64,000 bases of DNA, taken from the NCBI RefSeq assembly GCF_042685365.1, contig NZ_JBHUMY010000016.1:186001-250000 (forward strand). The letters are read 5' to 3'. The translations under genes and the position numbers were made by a program. Below the pieces are notes generated by a model that saw only the letters and a program-made list of their open reading frames with translations, was not told the origin of the DNA and did not search any database. The stretch comes from Paenibacillus_AP thailandensis. Its GTDB lineage: Bacteria; Bacillota; Bacilli; Paenibacillales; Paenibacillaceae. This document shows, piece by piece, positions 1-9,046 of the stretch; position 1 is the first letter of the stretch; every line of letters starts with the position of its first letter.

Positions 1-41
1 CGGAAGCTCTGGCGTTCGCGTTTAACCCGCGCCTTATGCGA

Positions 42-1010
42 TTATTGGGACAAACGAATCGCGAGTTCGTACAAATCCATGTTGAACGGTTTCTTCGAAT
101 TGACGACCGTGTCGATGTCCGTTGCGACAAGCTTGCCGCTGATGATGCCGCATGCTTTGGCCGATTCGCCGGCCATGAGCTGATGTACGGCAAAGTCGCC
201 CAGCTGGCTCGCCAGAATGCGGTCGGCGGCCGTCGGAGCCCCGCCCCGCTGAATGTGCCCCAAGACGGTAACATGCGGCTCCAACCCGCAGCTGTTCGTA
301 ATTTCGCGGGCCACGTCAACGCCTTTCGCCGCTCCTTCCGCCACGACGACGATGCTGTGCCGCTTGCCTTTGGCGAAATTGGACTTCATCCGGTTGGCAA
401 CTTCCTTCATATCATAAGGAACCTCCGGCACGATAATGGTTTCCGCGCCGCTCGCCAGTCCCGCATACAGCGCAATGTCACCGCAATGCCGCCCCATAAC
501 CTCAACGACCGAAGCGCGTTCGTGCGAGCTCATCGTGTCGCGGATTTTGTTGATGGCGTCTACGACGATGCTCACGGCCGTATCGAAGCCGATCGTCGAA
601 TCCGTGAACGGAATGTCGTTGTCGATCGTGCCCGGCAAGCCCATCGTTTTAATGCCCAGCTTGCTGAGCTTGTTCGCCCCTTGATAAGAACCGTCGCCGC
701 CGATGACGACAAGTCCGTCGATGCCTCGCGAACGAAGAACATCGGCTCCCCTCTGCTGCCCTTCCGCCGTCAGGAACTCTTTGCAGCGCGCGGTCTGAAG
801 CACGGTTCCGCCGCGTTGCAAAATATCGCCTACGCTCCGCAGATCCATCGGACGAAGATCGTCGTTCAGCAAACCTTGGTAACCCCGCTGTACGCCGTAT
901 ACTTCTATATCAAAATACAACGCGCTTCTGACGACGGCCCGAACGGCCGCGTTCATCCCTTGCGAGTCTCCTCCACTTGTTAACACGGCAATCGATTTCA
1001 CTGCTGACAT
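42..1010 (-). CDS. pfkA: ATP-dependent 6-phosphofructokinase
   Basis: Cytosolic glycolytic enzyme that phosphorylates fructose 6-phosphate to fructose 1,6-bisphosphate. The protein has about 322 residues, the usual bacterial PfkA length. The N-terminal ATP-binding GGDSQGMN, the GGDGSYQGA segment and the catalytic PGTIDNDI motif (Asp general base) are all intact, followed by the substrate-binding MGRHCGDIAL region. An in-frame ATG lies 15 bases upstream, but I chose the one at 1010 because GGGGGAATGG lies just before it and homology begins at SAVKSIAVLTSGG. The gene follows ytpB in the same direction after 37 bases. Pyruvate kinase, a common downstream partner, would fall outside the window. 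Confidence 0.97.
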   Translation of the reverse strand: MSAVKSIAVLTSGGDSQGMNAAVRAVVRSALYFDIEVYGVQRGYQGLLNDDLRPMDLRSVGDILQRGGTVLQTARCKEFLTAEGQQRGADVLRSRGIDGLVVIGGDGSYQGANKLSKLGIKTMGLPGTIDNDIPFTDSTIGFDTAVSIVVDAINKIRDTMSSHERASVVEVMGRHCGDIALYAGLASGAETIIVPEVPYDMKEVANRMKSNFAKGKRHSIVVVAEGAAKGVDVAREITNSCGLEPHVTVLGHIQRGGAPTAADRILASQLGDFAVHQLMAGESAKACGIISGKLVATDIDTVVNSKKPFNMDLYELAIRLSQ

Positions 1011-1047
1011 GTACCATTCCCCCATATCATATAGTCAAAATGTTATG

Positions 1048-2136
1048 TCAAGCCTGCTGTCTTCGTATCCAGACGCTGTTCACCAGAAAAAATATACGCG
1101 CTAGCGGACTTCGCTTCATCAGCTTGCGGGTTACGTTCCTGACGCCTGTCTGAGTTCGAACTTTGGGATCCGACAGATAGAGAGCAAGCAGACCTTCGAT
1201 GATAAGCCGGTGAAAGCTCGCGCCCGGAAGCGTGCTGACGTCCTCCTTGGCCCGTTTCACGATGGTCGACATCCGTTCGACCAAGAGCTTGTCGCTTTCG
1301 TAAAAATGGCAGAAGTTCAAATCGCCGCCTTGACGGTCCTCCTCCTGATCGATCAAATAATCAAGCAAAATGTGAAGGCCGCATACATGCGGAAAATAAA
1401 TATCTTTAATCACGGCGGCGTCGGATGGCGATAAGCCGTCTCCACTCGCTGCGAGAAAAAGCATGAACATGCCGAGCGTCGAGCCGCTGGCGGCGGCAAA
1501 CTCGTTCCAGTGCAAGTCGGGATACCGGTCGCCAAACTTCCGCCACCAGGCAAGGAGCTGCTGCTCCCGCAAGTCGTGGCGGATATGCTTGTACACCTGC
1601 AGATCGCCGTACAAGCTTACCAGTTCCGTCACGTATCCTTGCACGCTCCGGTACGAAGGCAGACGAGCCGCGTTCCGCTGGCACGTTCGGACCAAATGAT
1701 GCAAGTAACCTCCGTCGTCGCGTTCGCTGCGAAGCGCGTAATAATCTTTCGGCTCCGCATCGGGATTCACGGCGTCGAGCATCGATTGATGCAGCAGCCG
1801 GAAATCGTCCGCGTCAAGCGAAGTGCTTCGGTCGCACAAGTTATCCAAATAGTCGCTGATCGTCTGAAAGGCGACGATAAGCGGAATAAGAGCGTGGCGC
1901 TGCCGCAAATTGGCCGCTGCGTATACGCAGCCGCCTTGGCAATGAAACTTTTTGCTCGCCATGCTGTCAAGCGCTTGCGTCTTAAGCTCCGGATCGGGTA
2001 TGTTCTCGGCAAGCTTGCGAAGCCCGGCCAGCTCCTTCTCCACCTCCGGCAGAATGTACCTGTAAACGCGGTACATGAGTTTCAAAGGATTTTGCGGAAC
2101 TTGATGTCCGTACATCGCTGCAGCCCTCAAATCCAT
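1048..2136 (-). CDS. ytpB: tetraprenyl-beta-curcumene synthase (YtpB, DUF2600)
   Basis: Class-I-like large terpene synthase that in Bacillus cyclises tetraprenyl diphosphate to tetraprenyl-beta-curcumene, a precursor of C35 sesquarterpenes. The 362-residue protein matches the family length. The aspartate-rich SDYLDNLCDRSTS segment and FHCQGG near residue 55 are characteristic. Two in-frame ATGs were possible; the one at 2136 sits directly after AAGGAGG (spacing is short) and agrees with the family N terminus, while the upstream ATG at 2184 has no ribosome site. It lies directly upstream of pfkA; no functional link to glycolysis is implied. The partner cyclase SqhC is not in view. Confidence 0.9.
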   Translation of the reverse strand: MDLRAAAMYGHQVPQNPLKLMYRVYRYILPEVEKELAGLRKLAENIPDPELKTQALDSMASKKFHCQGGCVYAAANLRQRHALIPLIVAFQTISDYLDNLCDRSTSLDADDFRLLHQSMLDAVNPDAEPKDYYALRSERDDGGYLHHLVRTCQRNAARLPSYRSVQGYVTELVSLYGDLQVYKHIRHDLREQQLLAWWRKFGDRYPDLHWNEFAAASGSTLGMFMLFLAASGDGLSPSDAAVIKDIYFPHVCGLHILLDYLIDQEEDRQGGDLNFCHFYESDKLLVERMSTIVKRAKEDVSTLPGASFHRLIIEGLLALYLSDPKVRTQTGVRNVTRKLMKRSPLARIFFLVNSVWIRRQQA

Positions 2137-2268
2137 GCACCTCCTTCCTGCCGGCCTTTCAAGAAAAAGTCGGCCTTCATTCATTAATGTACCATTTCGC
2201 TCGGCATTAATCCAGCGTCTTCACGCGATGAAGGTTTCCGGCCGGAAACGGAGCCGTCTCCGCTGTGT

Positions 2269-2304
2269 AAAAAAAACAGGCCGACGGAACAAACCGCCGG
2301 CCCG
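2269..2304 (-). terminator. rho-independent terminator of MFS exporter gene
   Basis: Read on the minus strand, GGCCGGCGG pairs with CCGTCGGCC around a TTTGTT loop and is followed by a run of eight T. It lies just after the stop codon of the exporter gene at 2312. Confidence 0.85.
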
Positions 2305-2311
2305 CCTCATG

Positions 2312-3796
2312 TCAGTGCCCCATCATCATCGAAGGATTCGCATCCTCCGAAGCCCCTTCGTTCGTGCCTTCCGGATTCGGCTCCGCCTTTTGCTTCGGCT
2401 TGCGCAAAGTGAGTGCGAGCAGAAATCCGGCCGCCGCGATGCAAGCCGCCAGCAGGAACGTATCGCCGAACGCCTCGGCCATCGCCGCACCCGGAACGGT
2501 CCCCGGCTCGGCCATATAATCGGTTTGCCGCGACGTCCAGTACCCGGTTAATCCCGCGACGGCAAACGACACCATCACCTGCTGCGCGGCCGTCGTAAGC
2601 GGCGTGACGCGATTAACCAGATGGCGCGGCGCAGCCTGAAGCACATGCGTATTTAACGGCATCATCGACATTCCCATGCCGGCTCCCAATACGAATAACG
2701 AAACGAGAATGTACCCTAACGGCGTGTCAGGACCAACCCGCGAGAACAAATACAATCCGGCTGCTATGACGGCGAGCCCCGTCATGACAAGCGGACGGGC
2801 CCCCAGCTTGTCGTAGAGCCTGCCGCTTATGGGCATGAGAATGCCGGAAGCGAAAACTTGCGGCAGCAGAATAAGACCGGATTCGAGCGGCCCGTATTGT
2901 TTAATGTACTGCAAATAAAGCGGGATAAACAGGAACGAGCCGAACAACGCGATCTGCATCAGCCAGGATGCGAGGATCCCCCTCGTAAAATCGGTGGAGC
3001 CGAATGCGCGAAGCTCCAGCAGCGGCTGCCGGTGGCGCAGCTCCACCGCAATAAACACGAGCAGCGCCGCTCCGCCTACCGCAAGACCGGTAATCGTGCG
3101 CGGCGAGCTCCAATCCGTTCCACCCTCGTTCACCCCGTAAGCGAGCATCGCGAACGCAACGGGAGCGAGAAACATGCCGAGGAAATCGAGGGCGGGCACT
3201 TCTTTCCTCTCCAGGTTGGGCAAATACTTAAGCCCGACCAATATGGCGATAATGCCGATCGGGAGATTGATCAGAAAGATCCAATGCCAGGACACGTATT
3301 CGACGAGCCATCCGGACAAAATCGGCCCCGACGCGGGTCCAAGCATCATCGGGATGCCAAGCGTTCCCATAACCGCTCCGGTTTTCCCGGGAGGAGCCAG
3401 ACGGAACACGATCGCCATGCCGATCGGCGACACCATGCCGCCGCCAAGCCCTTGAATAACGCGGTAAACGATAAGCTGCTCCGGCGTTTGCGCCAGCGAG
3501 CATAAGACCGATCCGATCGTAAAAAGGCCGATCGTGACCAGAAACACCCGTTTCGCCCCGAAACGGTCGATCACCCAGCCCGCGAGCGGAATAACGGCGG
3601 ACAACGCGAGCGTATAGGCGGTTATGCTCCATTGCATGACCGTCTCCGTCGTCCGGAAATAGTCGACGAGCGTCGGAAGGGCGACGTTAACGACCGTACT
3701 GTCGAGAATGACCATAATCATCCCCAGTACGACGGCCATTAGCGGCCCCAATAAGGAACGGACCGTAAACGGCCGTTCCGATGCAGTTGTAGTCAT
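2312..3796 (-). CDS. MFS drug:H+ antiporter, DHA2 (EmrB/QacA) family
   Basis: Inner-membrane proton-driven exporter, about 494 residues with roughly 14 predicted membrane segments, the DHA2 size. Near the N terminus the motif MVILDSTVVNVALPTL is the DHA2 hallmark (motif D1), and the loop after TM2 carries GWVIDRFGAKRVF (motif A). The C terminus is a hydrophilic tail rich in Glu, Asn and Met. I set the start at 3796 because AAAGGAGAGAAAAC precedes that ATG, whereas the longer open frame adds a charged, non-conserved leader. The substrate is not predictable. No regulator lies next to it, but an imperfect palindrome sits upstream at 3919-3949. Confidence 0.9.
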   Translation of the reverse strand: MTTTASERPFTVRSLLGPLMAVVLGMIMVILDSTVVNVALPTLVDYFRTTETVMQWSITAYTLALSAVIPLAGWVIDRFGAKRVFLVTIGLFTIGSVLCSLAQTPEQLIVYRVIQGLGGGMVSPIGMAIVFRLAPPGKTGAVMGTLGIPMMLGPASGPILSGWLVEYVSWHWIFLINLPIGIIAILVGLKYLPNLERKEVPALDFLGMFLAPVAFAMLAYGVNEGGTDWSSPRTITGLAVGGAALLVFIAVELRHRQPLLELRAFGSTDFTRGILASWLMQIALFGSFLFIPLYLQYIKQYGPLESGLILLPQVFASGILMPISGRLYDKLGARPLVMTGLAVIAAGLYLFSRVGPDTPLGYILVSLFVLGAGMGMSMMPLNTHVLQAAPRHLVNRVTPLTTAAQQVMVSFAVAGLTGYWTSRQTDYMAEPGTVPGAAMAEAFGDTFLLAACIAAAGFLLALTLRKPKQKAEPNPEGTNEGASEDANPSMMMGH

Positions 3797-3918
3797 GTTT
3801 TCTCTCCTTTTCTGTCGTTTCCTTCTATCTATAATAATGAGGTTGACCGCGCCTCTTTGTTTGCTCTTTTCGTTCTGCATTTTCCTTAAGGAGACCTGCA
3901 AAGCCGAAACCATACATT

Positions 3919-3949
3919 ATATAGGCTTATTGATAATATATTCCTATAT
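3919..3949. promoter_or_regulatory. ATATAGG-N17-CCTATAT inverted repeat upstream of MFS gene
   Basis: Two perfect 7-base arms flank a 17-base AT-rich core. On the minus strand the left part contains a TATAAT box facing the exporter gene, but I could not find a good -35 for it. It could be an operator for either divergent transporter gene, or a chance match in AT-rich DNA. Confidence 0.3.
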
Positions 3950-4025
3950 CCGATAAGTCAAGAGCGCTCGGCTTGATTTAGGATGAAGATTTTTTTGAGG
4001 AAGATCCGATTGCTTCCCGTTTTCG

Positions 4026-4034
4026 TGCTATACT
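4026..4034 (+). promoter_or_regulatory. extended -10 promoter element of MFS gene
   Basis: TGCTATACT fits an extended -10 (TG-N-TATACT) 45 bases before the ATG at 4079. No matching -35 hexamer is evident, as is common for extended -10 promoters. Confidence 0.5.
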
Positions 4035-4078
4035 GTGGATTGCAAGCGAATGACTAGAAGACGGAGATGTTTACATTC

Positions 4079-5260
4079 ATGGATTTATCGACTTCTGTTT
4101 CAACCGAAGCCCCTGCCAAAGGCGAAACGTTCCGCCTGCGCGGCTTCACCTTTGCGGCTTACGCCACGCAAGCCGTCGTCACTTCTTTTATACCGCTTTA
4201 TTTTCTCGACAACGGCTATTCCGAACAGCAGATCGGCCTGCTTTATTCGACGGGTCCGATCATATCCATCGCGGCCAACCTGATTACGGGACTCGCAAGC
4301 GACCGGTTCCGCACCATCAAAAAGCTGCTGATCCTTCTGTTGTTCGGGCAGCTGGCCATGATCGCCGCCTTGTTTCCGGTACAGCATTTTGCGGTCGTCT
4401 GCCTGGTGATGGCAGCCTTTTATTTTTTCCAAACGCCGATCAATCCGCTGACGGACAGCCTGATATTGCTCTCCAGCCAGTATACGAACACGCCGTACGC
4501 CCTTATCCGCATATTCGGCTCGCTCGGATTCGCGTTGTCTGCTTATTTCCTCGGGCTGCTGCTCAAAGCTGCCGGAACGGACTGGACGCTGCCGCTCGCC
4601 TTATGCACGGTTTCGATTACGCTTATTTTTGCGTTTCTGCTGAAGGATTACCGGGCGGGCTCGGCCAAAATGGATTTTTCCGGTTTCTTTAAGGTGATCC
4701 GGAACCGCAATGTGGTGCTTTTTTTCAGCATTATCTTTCTCGTATCCATCCCGCATCGGATGTACGAAGGGTTTCTTGCGGTCAGCATGCGCCAGATGGG
4801 AGCCAGCGAATCGTTGATCGGTCTGGCTTGGCTGGCGTCGGCAGCGAGCGAAATCCCGATCTTGTTCCTGCTCGGCAAATACGGGCACAAGTTCAAGGAG
4901 CTGCCTCTGCTCGCCATAGCGGCCCTTATGTACGGCATCCGCTTCTGGATCAACGGGACGATCGACGATCCGCGCTGGGTCATTGCAACCCAGCTGATGC
5001 ACAGCGTTACATTCGGCATATTCTTTTCCACGGCTCTAAGATATATATCGCAAATTATTCCGGACGAGTACCGCGCCTCCGGCCAAGCGGTCTTTACCGT
5101 CATCTGGCTAGGTCTCGCGGGAGCCGTCAGCGGCACGTTCGGCGGAATTTACTATGAGCATTTCGGCCGGGAAGCGTTCTTCCGGCTCGGGGCGATCCTT
5201 GCCGTAGCCGCCTCGGCTTCGTTCCTGCTGCGGCATTACTTTGCGCGGCGAGTGCACTAA
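4079..5260 (+). CDS. MFS transporter (MFS_1-like, LacY-type subgroup)
   Basis: Membrane transporter of about 393 residues with around 12 predicted membrane spans. The loop after TM2 contains GLASDRFRTIKKLLIL, a motif-A-like stretch, and the sequence as a whole (FLDNGYSEQQIGLLYSTGPI, then PHRMYEGFLAVSMRQMGAS) resembles the MFS_1-like/phenylpropionate-permease group rather than the DHA exporters. The ATG at 4067 is only one base from GGAG, so I prefer the in-frame ATG at 4079, 12 bases from it. It stands alone between an extended -10 promoter and a bidirectional terminator. Substrate unknown. Confidence 0.85.
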   Translation: MDLSTSVSTEAPAKGETFRLRGFTFAAYATQAVVTSFIPLYFLDNGYSEQQIGLLYSTGPIISIAANLITGLASDRFRTIKKLLILLLFGQLAMIAALFPVQHFAVVCLVMAAFYFFQTPINPLTDSLILLSSQYTNTPYALIRIFGSLGFALSAYFLGLLLKAAGTDWTLPLALCTVSITLIFAFLLKDYRAGSAKMDFSGFFKVIRNRNVVLFFSIIFLVSIPHRMYEGFLAVSMRQMGASESLIGLAWLASAASEIPILFLLGKYGHKFKELPLLAIAALMYGIRFWINGTIDDPRWVIATQLMHSVTFGIFFSTALRYISQIIPDEYRASGQAVFTVIWLGLAGAVSGTFGGIYYEHFGREAFFRLGAILAVAASASFLLRHYFARRVH

Positions 5261-5287
5261 AGGCTCCCCACCAACGCGAAAAACGCG

Positions 5288-5321
5288 AAAAAAAAGCTTC
5301 CGGTTATACCGGAAGCCTTTT
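5288..5321. terminator. bidirectional terminator between MFS gene and csp
   Basis: GCTTCCGGT and ACCGGAAGC form a perfect 9-bp stem with a TAT loop. An A-run lies on the left and a T-run on the right, so it can end transcription from the MFS gene on the plus strand and from the cold-shock gene on the minus strand. Confidence 0.9.
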
Positions 5322-5349
5322 CGTTGTGCCACAAGAAGATTGTCAAATA

Positions 5350-5547
5350 TTATAATTTAACAACGTTAGCCGCTTGCGGACCGCGGTTGCCTTCTGTGAT
5401 ATCGAACTCTACTTCTTGACCTTCGTCCAGGGATTTGAAGCCTTCGCCTTGGATCGCGGAGAAATGCACGAACACGTCGTCTCCGTTCTCGACTTGGATA
5501 AAGCCGTAGCCTTTCTCTGCGTTAAACCATTTAACTGTTCCTTTCAA
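5350..5547 (-). CDS. cold-shock protein (CspA family), TTG start
   Basis: Single OB-fold RNA/DNA-binding chaperone of 65 residues. Both RNA-binding motifs are visible: KGYGFI (RNP1) and DVFVHF (RNP2). The start codon is TTG, eight bases after a perfect AGGAGG, which gives the canonical N terminus MKGTVKWFN. Its promoter sits immediately after the stop codon of the upstream methyltransferase gene, so it is transcribed on its own. The predicted 5' leader is short, roughly 40-45 bases, without the long cold-shock leader known from E. coli cspA. A bidirectional terminator follows. Confidence 0.96.
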   Translation of the reverse strand: MKGTVKWFNAEKGYGFIQVENGDDVFVHFSAIQGEGFKSLDEGQEVEFDITEGNRGPQAANVVKL

Positions 5548-5596
5548 ATGAACAACCTCCTAAAAATGACCGCCGATTGAACCGGCGAGTGTCTCC

Positions 5597-5625
5597 ATTA
5601 TACCTTTATAAAATGGAAAAAGCAA
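5597..5625 (-). promoter_or_regulatory. sigma-A promoter of csp gene
   Basis: On the minus strand TTGCTT, a 17-base spacer and TATAAT. The -35 begins next to the stop codon of the upstream methyltransferase gene. The leader holds a small GCCG/CGGC hairpin and then AGGAGG. Confidence 0.75.
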
Positions 5626-6327
5626 TCAAATCGCAATTCGCAAATAATGCAGCGATCCCGGGATAAAGGGAAGGCGCGACAACATGAACTCCGGCTTGCC
5701 TCCCGCCTGAATGATCGTCTTGAGCAGCTTTTCCATACCCGGATACGGCTCCGTGCGAAACGATACGATCGGGTAAATTTTGACAAAGCCGCCCGGCCTG
5801 CACAGCCGCATCATTTCCAAAACTGATTCGATATGGAATCGTTCGTCGAACTGTTCGCTGTACAAAAACAAAAAATGGCTGCACAACACGAGCGAAAACC
5901 GGCCAGCTTCAAAAGGAAGCTGCGGCAGGCTGCCTTCAACGTAACGGCTTCGGCCATCCCGCGAGCGAATATGCGCCTCAAACTCGGCCAGCGACCGCAG
6001 CCGTCTTTCCCGATGGCGGACAGGATCGCCATAGTAGCTCCAATCGTATACGTCCGTTAACTGCTCCAGTTTGGATGTCGATACTTCAATCTCCTCGGCC
6101 GCCTCCCGTACCCAATCATCCAGCTTATTGCCGTAACGGGGATCTGCCGCATAAGCCTCGCCCCACGCCGCCACTTCCGCGGTAAACGACGAGCCGCCCG
6201 CGGCGATATCCAGGATCGGGCCGGCCGAAAGCTCTTCCTCCTGCAGATCGAACATCCGCACGTACTCCTCGTAGGACCGGCATGTCATCGCAACGCCAAT
6301 CTGTTCGTAGTGCTTTTGGGCTGACAT
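5626..6327 (-). CDS. class I SAM-dependent methyltransferase
   Basis: Putative methyltransferase of 233 residues. Motif I is ILDIAAGGSSF near residue 40, the acidic AADPRYG follows as motif II, and LPFEAGRFSLVLCSHFLF is the motif IV region. A later RPGGFVKIYPI segment matches the usual post-motif III strand. The acceptor substrate cannot be told; no motif for a specific RNA or metabolite class is present. The start at 6327 is supported by GAGGAGAGTGGG upstream. The cold-shock gene downstream has its own promoter, so the two are probably not an operon. Confidence 0.8.
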   Translation of the reverse strand: MSAQKHYEQIGVAMTCRSYEEYVRMFDLQEEELSAGPILDIAAGGSSFTAEVAAWGEAYAADPRYGNKLDDWVREAAEEIEVSTSKLEQLTDVYDWSYYGDPVRHRERRLRSLAEFEAHIRSRDGRSRYVEGSLPQLPFEAGRFSLVLCSHFLFLYSEQFDERFHIESVLEMMRLCRPGGFVKIYPIVSFRTEPYPGMEKLLKTIIQAGGKPEFMLSRLPFIPGSLHYLRIAI

Positions 6328-6542
6328 TATTACCCACTCTCCTCTTCTCTTCTCGACTTCACTCGGCTCTGCTGCGCAAGCCTTATTCGCGCCGTCCGCA
6401 CCGCCGGGATAACAAAGCGGATAACGGATTGCCTATATCCTACCATCAGTTTCAGTTGATTTCCAGCCCCTGAATATTTATGATGAAAGGATAGCAAAGC
6501 CGCCGTTCATCCGGCGGCCCGCAGGAAAGGTGGAGCAATCCG

Positions 6543-6776
6543 ATGTTCAAGAAGCATACGATTTACAAACGGGACAAATACAATATGCTGACGGTCGAGG
6601 TGCAGGGCAAAACGTTGATCGTCCGCGAAATTTCCGATCAGTGGGGCGAAGAATGCCATACGTTTGTCAGCAGGCCGGAAATGATCCATTGGGCCGAAAA
6701 CCGTTTCAGAGCGGAGGCCTTTGACGGTTCCGACGAGGAGCGGGAGCAAATATTGACCGCACTCAAATCGATATAA
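6543..6776 (+). CDS. small conserved hypothetical protein (77 aa)
   Basis: Unrecognised cytosolic protein of 77 residues without a signal peptide or membrane span. It begins MFKKHTIYKRDKYNML and is rich in charged and aromatic residues; the C-terminal half (DGSDEEREQILTALKSI) looks helical. Its reality is supported by GGAAAGGTGGAG eight bases before the ATG, by a coherent amino-acid composition, and by its position head-to-head with the methyltransferase gene and upstream of a small membrane protein. I cannot assign a function. Confidence 0.6.
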   Translation: MFKKHTIYKRDKYNMLTVEVQGKTLIVREISDQWGEECHTFVSRPEMIHWAENRFRAEAFDGSDEEREQILTALKSI

Positions 6777-6881
6777 AAGATTTGCCCGCGAAGCTTCGGA
6801 AGGATTGGCGCTTTCCGCGGCGAAACAAAAGGAAACGGCATGCCGGAGCATGACGAGGCCGGAAGGGGAGACAATTGGGGC

Positions 6882-7061
6882 ATGGACTTTACCGCAACGA
6901 TCATATTTATAATTGCGGCCTTCGCTTTAGGCGGCGTCGTTGTCATGAGCCGTGATTCGTTGCCGCCGCGCATCAAGCGCGGGCTGGCGATCGTGTCGAT
7001 CGCGCTTATCGCGTTCGCGTTTTTTCTCATTGTTTATAGCTTTTTGAATATGGGAACCTGA
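6882..7061 (+). CDS. small membrane protein with two spans (59 aa)
   Basis: Protein of 59 residues made of two hydrophobic helices (about 5-22 and 35-55) joined by a basic loop with the sequence RDSLPPRIKRGL, so the topology is probably hairpin-like with the loop inside. The ATG at 6882 follows AAGGGGAG and gives MDFTATIIFIIAAF; an upstream in-frame ATG at 6840 would add a hydrophilic 14-residue leader without a good ribosome site. It lies between a small hypothetical gene and pepF. Function unknown. Confidence 0.55.
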   Translation: MDFTATIIFIIAAFALGGVVVMSRDSLPPRIKRGLAIVSIALIAFAFFLIVYSFLNMGT

Positions 7062-7244
7062 CATAGAACCTGCGCCGACCGGACATAATAACGGCAATTC
7101 TGCGTTCGCGAGGTGCGTTCTATGAAATGGCTTCCCCTATTGATAGCCATGTCGCTGATTCCCGGCTCCGCGGCTGCTTCGCGGCCTCAGGAGCCGATCT
7201 CATCGCTGGCCGCTCTATCTCACAACATACCGAGGAGGATTACG

Positions 7245-9035
7245 ATGAGCCAATTGCAGAAACGATCCGAAACCGCCCCCGAAACCCGCTGGAAGCTGGA
7301 GCATCTGTTTACAAGCCAGGAAGCTTGGAATCAGGAATACAATGATGCCAAAGCGCTGATCAAGAAGGCGTCTTCCTTCGAAGGCAAGCTTGGCGACGCG
7401 GCGCAGCTCAAAGCCGCCTTCGAGCTCGAGGACGAACTGTCGCTTCACGTTGAGCGTCTCTACGTCTACGCGAACATGAAGCACCACGAGGATACGGCGG
7501 AGCCGGAATTTCAGGCGCTGGCGGAGAAATCGAAGAAGCTGAGCGTCGAAACGGGCGAAGCGTTGTCCTACATTACGCCGGAAGTGCTGGCGCTTCCCGA
7601 CAGCAAGCTGGAGGCGTACATCAACGATCCGAGCCTTGCGAAGTACCGCCATACGCTGGAGGAAATGCGCCGCCAGAAAGCCCACGTTTTGTCCAAAAAC
7701 GAAGAAGCGCTGCTTGCCCAGGTCGGCAATATCAGCTCGGCCCCCAGCACGGTGTTCAATCTGCTCAATAACGCCGACCTCAAATTCCCGAAGATCAAAA
7801 ACGAAAACGGCGAAGAAGTCGAGCTTACCCACGGCACCTACATACAGTTTCTCGAAAGCAAAAACCGCGACGTCCGGCAGAGTGCGTTCAAAGCGGTATA
7901 CGAAACGTACGGCAAGCTGAAAAACACGGTCGGCGCAACGCTTACCGCCAACATTGCCAAAAACGTCTTTTACGCCAAAGCCCGCAAGTACCCGTCGGTG
8001 CTGAACATGTCGCTTTACGGCGACAATATTCCGGAATCGGTGTACACGAACCTGATCGATACGATTCACAAGCATTTGCCGCTCATGTACCGGTATATGG
8101 AGCTGAGGAAAAAGCTGCTCGGCGTCGACGAGCTTCATATGTACGATCTGTTCGCGCCGCTGGTCGAGCAATTCGATATGAAGATTACGTACGACGAAGC
8201 GAAGGCGATCGTCAAGGAAAGCCTGAAGCCGCTTGGCGAAGACTATTTGAACGTGCTGCAGGAAGGCTTCGACGGCGGCTGGATCGACGTTTACGAGAAC
8301 GAAGGCAAGCGCAGCGGCGCATACAGCTGGGGCGCTTACGGCACGCATCCGTACGTTCTGCTCAACCATAAGGATAATCTGAACAGCATGTTTACGCTTG
8401 CGCACGAGATGGGCCATGCTCTTCATTCGTATTATTCGGACCAACATCAACCTTATCGCGACGCCCAATATACGATTTTCCTTGCCGAGGTGGCGTCCAC
8501 GCTGAACGAAGCGCTGCTGATGGATTATTTGCTGGGCAAATCGACGGATCCGAAGGAAAAAATGTACCTGCTCACCTATTACGCCGACCAGTTCCGGACG
8601 ACCGTGTTCCGCCAAACGATGTTTGCCGAATTCGAAAAAATCATCCACGAGCGGACGGAGCAAGGCGAATCGCTTACCCCGCAAGAGCTCAGCAAAATTT
8701 ATTACGACCTGAACAAGCTTTATTACGGTCCGGGCGTCGTCAGCGACAAGGAGATCGAAATGGAATGGGCGCGCATTCCCCATTTCTATACGAGCTTCTA
8801 TGTGTACAAATACGCGACCGGCTTTTCGGCGGCGACAAGCTTCTCGAAGCAAATATTGGAGGAAGGCGCACCGGCCGTCGAGCGTTACCTCGGCTTCCTG
8901 AAAAGCGGCGGCAGCGACTTCTCGATCAATATTTTGAAAAAAGCAGGAGTCGACATGTCCAGTCCGGAGCCGATCGAGCAAGCGATGAGCGTGTTCGAAA
9001 GCCTGATCGAGCAAATGGAGCAATTGACGAAGTGA
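7245..9035 (+). CDS. pepF: oligoendopeptidase F (M3 family)
   Basis: Zinc metallopeptidase of 596 residues that cleaves medium-length peptides. The catalytic HEMGHALHS (HExxH) lies at about residue 388, with the third ligand region EVASTLNEALL about 25 residues later, as in M3B enzymes. The ATG at 7245 follows a strong GAGGAGG and matches the family N terminus. The frame stays open upstream to a GTG at 7113 and an ATG at 7122 (itself preceded by GAGGTG); that extension reads like a signal peptide (KWLPLLIAMSLIPGSAAA), so an alternative exported form cannot be excluded. A terminator follows. Confidence 0.95.
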   Translation: MSQLQKRSETAPETRWKLEHLFTSQEAWNQEYNDAKALIKKASSFEGKLGDAAQLKAAFELEDELSLHVERLYVYANMKHHEDTAEPEFQALAEKSKKLSVETGEALSYITPEVLALPDSKLEAYINDPSLAKYRHTLEEMRRQKAHVLSKNEEALLAQVGNISSAPSTVFNLLNNADLKFPKIKNENGEEVELTHGTYIQFLESKNRDVRQSAFKAVYETYGKLKNTVGATLTANIAKNVFYAKARKYPSVLNMSLYGDNIPESVYTNLIDTIHKHLPLMYRYMELRKKLLGVDELHMYDLFAPLVEQFDMKITYDEAKAIVKESLKPLGEDYLNVLQEGFDGGWIDVYENEGKRSGAYSWGAYGTHPYVLLNHKDNLNSMFTLAHEMGHALHSYYSDQHQPYRDAQYTIFLAEVASTLNEALLMDYLLGKSTDPKEKMYLLTYYADQFRTTVFRQTMFAEFEKIIHERTEQGESLTPQELSKIYYDLNKLYYGPGVVSDKEIEMEWARIPHFYTSFYVYKYATGFSAATSFSKQILEEGAPAVERYLGFLKSGGSDFSINILKKAGVDMSSPEPIEQAMSVFESLIEQMEQLTK

Positions 9036-9046
9036 GTATCGCAACG

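Noticed and set aside
36..983. Long plus-strand open frame opposite pfkA
   Set aside because: Antisense to a complete pfkA; Arg/His-rich composition, no ribosome site and no recognisable motif.
1024..1051. pfkA promoter TTGACA-16-TGATAT
   Set aside because: The predicted transcription start would fall inside the ribosome site, so the fit is not usable; pfkA may be read from upstream of ytpB.
7215..9044. 609-codon minus-strand frame opposite pepF
   Set aside because: GC-rich codon bias of pepF keeps the opposite frame open; the product is Arg/Val/Phe-rich with no domain.
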